The notes beneath the pieces are model-generated. The model was not told the DNA's origin, did not search any database, and saw nothing but the letters and a program-made list of their open reading frames with translations. 52,235 nucleotides of DNA from the NCBI GenBank assembly GCA_904420245.1, contig CAJFUL010000048.1, positions 1-52,235 of the forward strand, in the 5' to 3' direction. Both the position numbers and the translations under genes were made by a program. Below are positions 50,988 through 52,235 of the stretch, piece by piece (the first letter of the stretch is position 1; each line of letters opens with the position of its first letter). The stretch is from Candidatus Paralachnospira avium (GTDB taxonomy: Bacteria > Bacillota > Clostridia > Lachnospirales > Lachnospiraceae).

Positions 50988-52235
50988 TGTTCCTTTCCCT
51001 CTTCCTGAAGGAATGTAAAATGACGGCGAAGAGCCTGGTCTACTGGGCCTGCACGGCGTGTCTCGCATTTTTCTTCTTTACCCAGCTGGGGGCGGACAGC
51101 TGGAGCCTGGCAAGACCGCAGTCGGGGCAGCAGGACTATGGATATACGTATTCCCAGGATGCGGATCTCATCATGGAGAAGAATCTCCAGAGCCTGGCTC
51201 TGGATCACTATTCCAACCGGTATACGGCCTATCCTCTTGGATTTTATAAGAGTGTGACTTTAAGCCAGGAGAAACAGGAGCAGATGGGAGAGCTCCTTTC
51301 GGAGCTGTCAGGGATGTCGGTATCCCAGATAGAAGGGGCCATAGACGCTTATATAGACGAGGCGGACCAGACGGCTCAGGAGGAGTGGGAGACGGATCCC
51401 ATGACAGGACTCACGGCGGATCTGGAAGTCCATCCCAGGGAAGGACTGACCCTGGAGGAGTTCTTGGACGCCATGGATGAGGCCGACAGGCTCATCGGCG
51501 GCCATTCCACTTATACCAGGTCGGCGGTGGAAAGGGGCGTGCTGGTCCATCAGACGTATGAGGGAGCCCTGAAGGAGTATCAGGACATTGTGGAAAAGGA
51601 CCGGTACACAGGGGCCTTTGCCCGCCTGTTCTGTGATTATATGGGCATCCTGCTGGCCATCCTCCCCGTGTTTCCGGCCGTATCCCGCTGCCTGAAGGAC
51701 AGACGGGCAAAAGCCTCCCTGGTGATCGCCTCCAAGAAGGCATCTTCCTCCGTCCTGTTGGCGGCCAGGTATCTGGCGGCGCTTTTCATGCTCATGATCC
51801 CGGTGGCGGTCCTGGCTGCCTTCGCGGGGAACCAGTGCATGGCCGCGGCCGGCGCAGCGGGTATCCACGCCGACGGTCTGGCGTTTTTCAAGTATGTCGG
51901 AGGCTGGCTTTTTCCTTCGGCGGCTTTCGCGCTGGCTTTGGGATTTTTTATCAGCACCCTGACGGGCGGGATGTGGGCGGTCCTGGCCGGCGGCCTGTTC
52001 TGGTTTTTCAGCCTTTTCCAGTCCTTCGGAAATCTGAACGGGGATTTCGGACTGAAGCTGATCCCCAGGTTCAATGATTTTGGATATACGGAGCTGTTTT
52101 ACAGCCAGTTGGGGGATCTGACGGCAAACCGGGCGTTTTATCTGGTGCTGACGGCCCTGCTGCTGGTCCTTACGGTGCTGGCGCATAGATGGAACAGGAG
52201 AGGAGGGGAGCTTCGCCTTGGGAAATTACGGAAAA
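50987..52235 (+). CDS. ABC-2 type permease (3'-truncated by window)
   Basis: The frame is open from the ATG at 50987 to the window end (416 codons, no stop). A first helix (about residues 15-36, YWACTACLAFFFF) is followed by a large extracytoplasmic region to about 205, with Glu/Asp-rich helices, then a group of helices: YMGILLAILPVFPAVS, YLAALFMLMIPVAVLAAF, FPSAAFALALGFFIST, WAVLAGGLFWFFS and, near the edge, FYLVLTALLLVLTVLAH. This is the layout of ABC-2 permeases with an external loop. It partners the ATPase just before it; more membrane genes may follow outside the window. Confidence 0.88.
   Translation, partial: MFLSLFLKECKMTAKSLVYWACTACLAFFFFTQLGADSWSLARPQSGQQDYGYTYSQDADLIMEKNLQSLALDHYSNRYTAYPLGFYKSVTLSQEKQEQMGELLSELSGMSVSQIEGAIDAYIDEADQTAQEEWETDPMTGLTADLEVHPREGLTLEEFLDAMDEADRLIGGHSTYTRSAVERGVLVHQTYEGALKEYQDIVEKDRYTGAFARLFCDYMGILLAILPVFPAVSRCLKDRRAKASLVIASKKASSSVLLAARYLAALFMLMIPVAVLAAFAGNQCMAAAGAAGIHADGLAFFKYVGGWLFPSAAFALALGFFISTLTGGMWAVLAGGLFWFFSLFQSFGNLNGDFGLKLIPRFNDFGYTELFYSQLGDLTANRAFYLVLTALLLVLTVLAHRWNRRGGELRLGKLRK

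Overview
The window reads as a chromosomal segment of a GC-rich, low-oxygen Firmicute, most likely Lachnospiraceae (class Clostridia). The reasons are gene order and gene content: uvrC-hprK-murB-whiA-crh-dnaE-pfkA-rel-hemZ-hisS-aspS, a mcsA-mcsB-clpC-radA cluster, the oxygen-independent haem-pathway protein HemZ, many GGAGG-type ribosome binding sites, and promoters with TTGACA/TATAAT-like boxes. The species cannot be named from the sequence. About 46 protein genes, two tRNA genes and one phage-derived remnant are supported. No rRNA, CRISPR array or intact mobile element is visible.

Left part (1-18960, all + strand): the end of uvrC, then hprK, murB, whiA with a Crh-like HPr, dnaE, pfkA, a bifunctional (p)ppGpp synthetase/hydrolase, a glyoxalase-II-like hydrolase, a nicotinamidase-like hydrolase, hemZ, hisS, aspS and glyA. 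HprK together with an HPr paralogue lacking His15 but keeping Ser46 points to carbon catabolite signalling separate from sugar transport.

Middle part (19000-29100): a signal-peptide protein with a cadherin-like domain and a very acidic cytoplasmic tail, a DRE-TIM aldolase-like protein, then a protein-quality-control operon in which a small GntR/YtrA-type regulator sits where CtsR would be expected, followed by mcsA, mcsB and clpC. McsB has lost two signature residues, while ClpC keeps both phospho-arginine-docking glutamates. A small conserved protein, mgsA and radA follow.

Right part (29100-46240): mixed-strand single genes and short operons. These are a YtaF/MntP-like membrane protein, HAD phosphatases, a lactonase-like propeller, an ABC-FtsX exporter behind a tandem TGTCA box array with Pho-box geometry, a PfkB kinase, an SGNH esterase, aroC, a metallo-hydrolase with a glycerophosphodiesterase, a zinc-ribbon membrane protein, a sugar kinase/class II aldolase pair divergent from a DeoR regulator, and an AGCS amino-acid symporter.

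Right edge (46240-52235): a PH-domain protein, a dispersed structured repeat (three copies in the window, two of them here, plus weak fragments), a decayed phage-lysin SH3 remnant beside tRNA-Ala and tRNA-Trp, and a two-component system followed by an ABC-2 transporter whose permease runs off the window.

The most interesting points are the rewired mcsA-mcsB-clpC operon, the Crh-like protein in a separately promoted whiA-crh unit, the structured intergenic repeat family linked to terminators, the Pho-box-like array, and a terminator that abuts the Shine-Dalgarno sequence of the nicotinamidase-hemZ pair.
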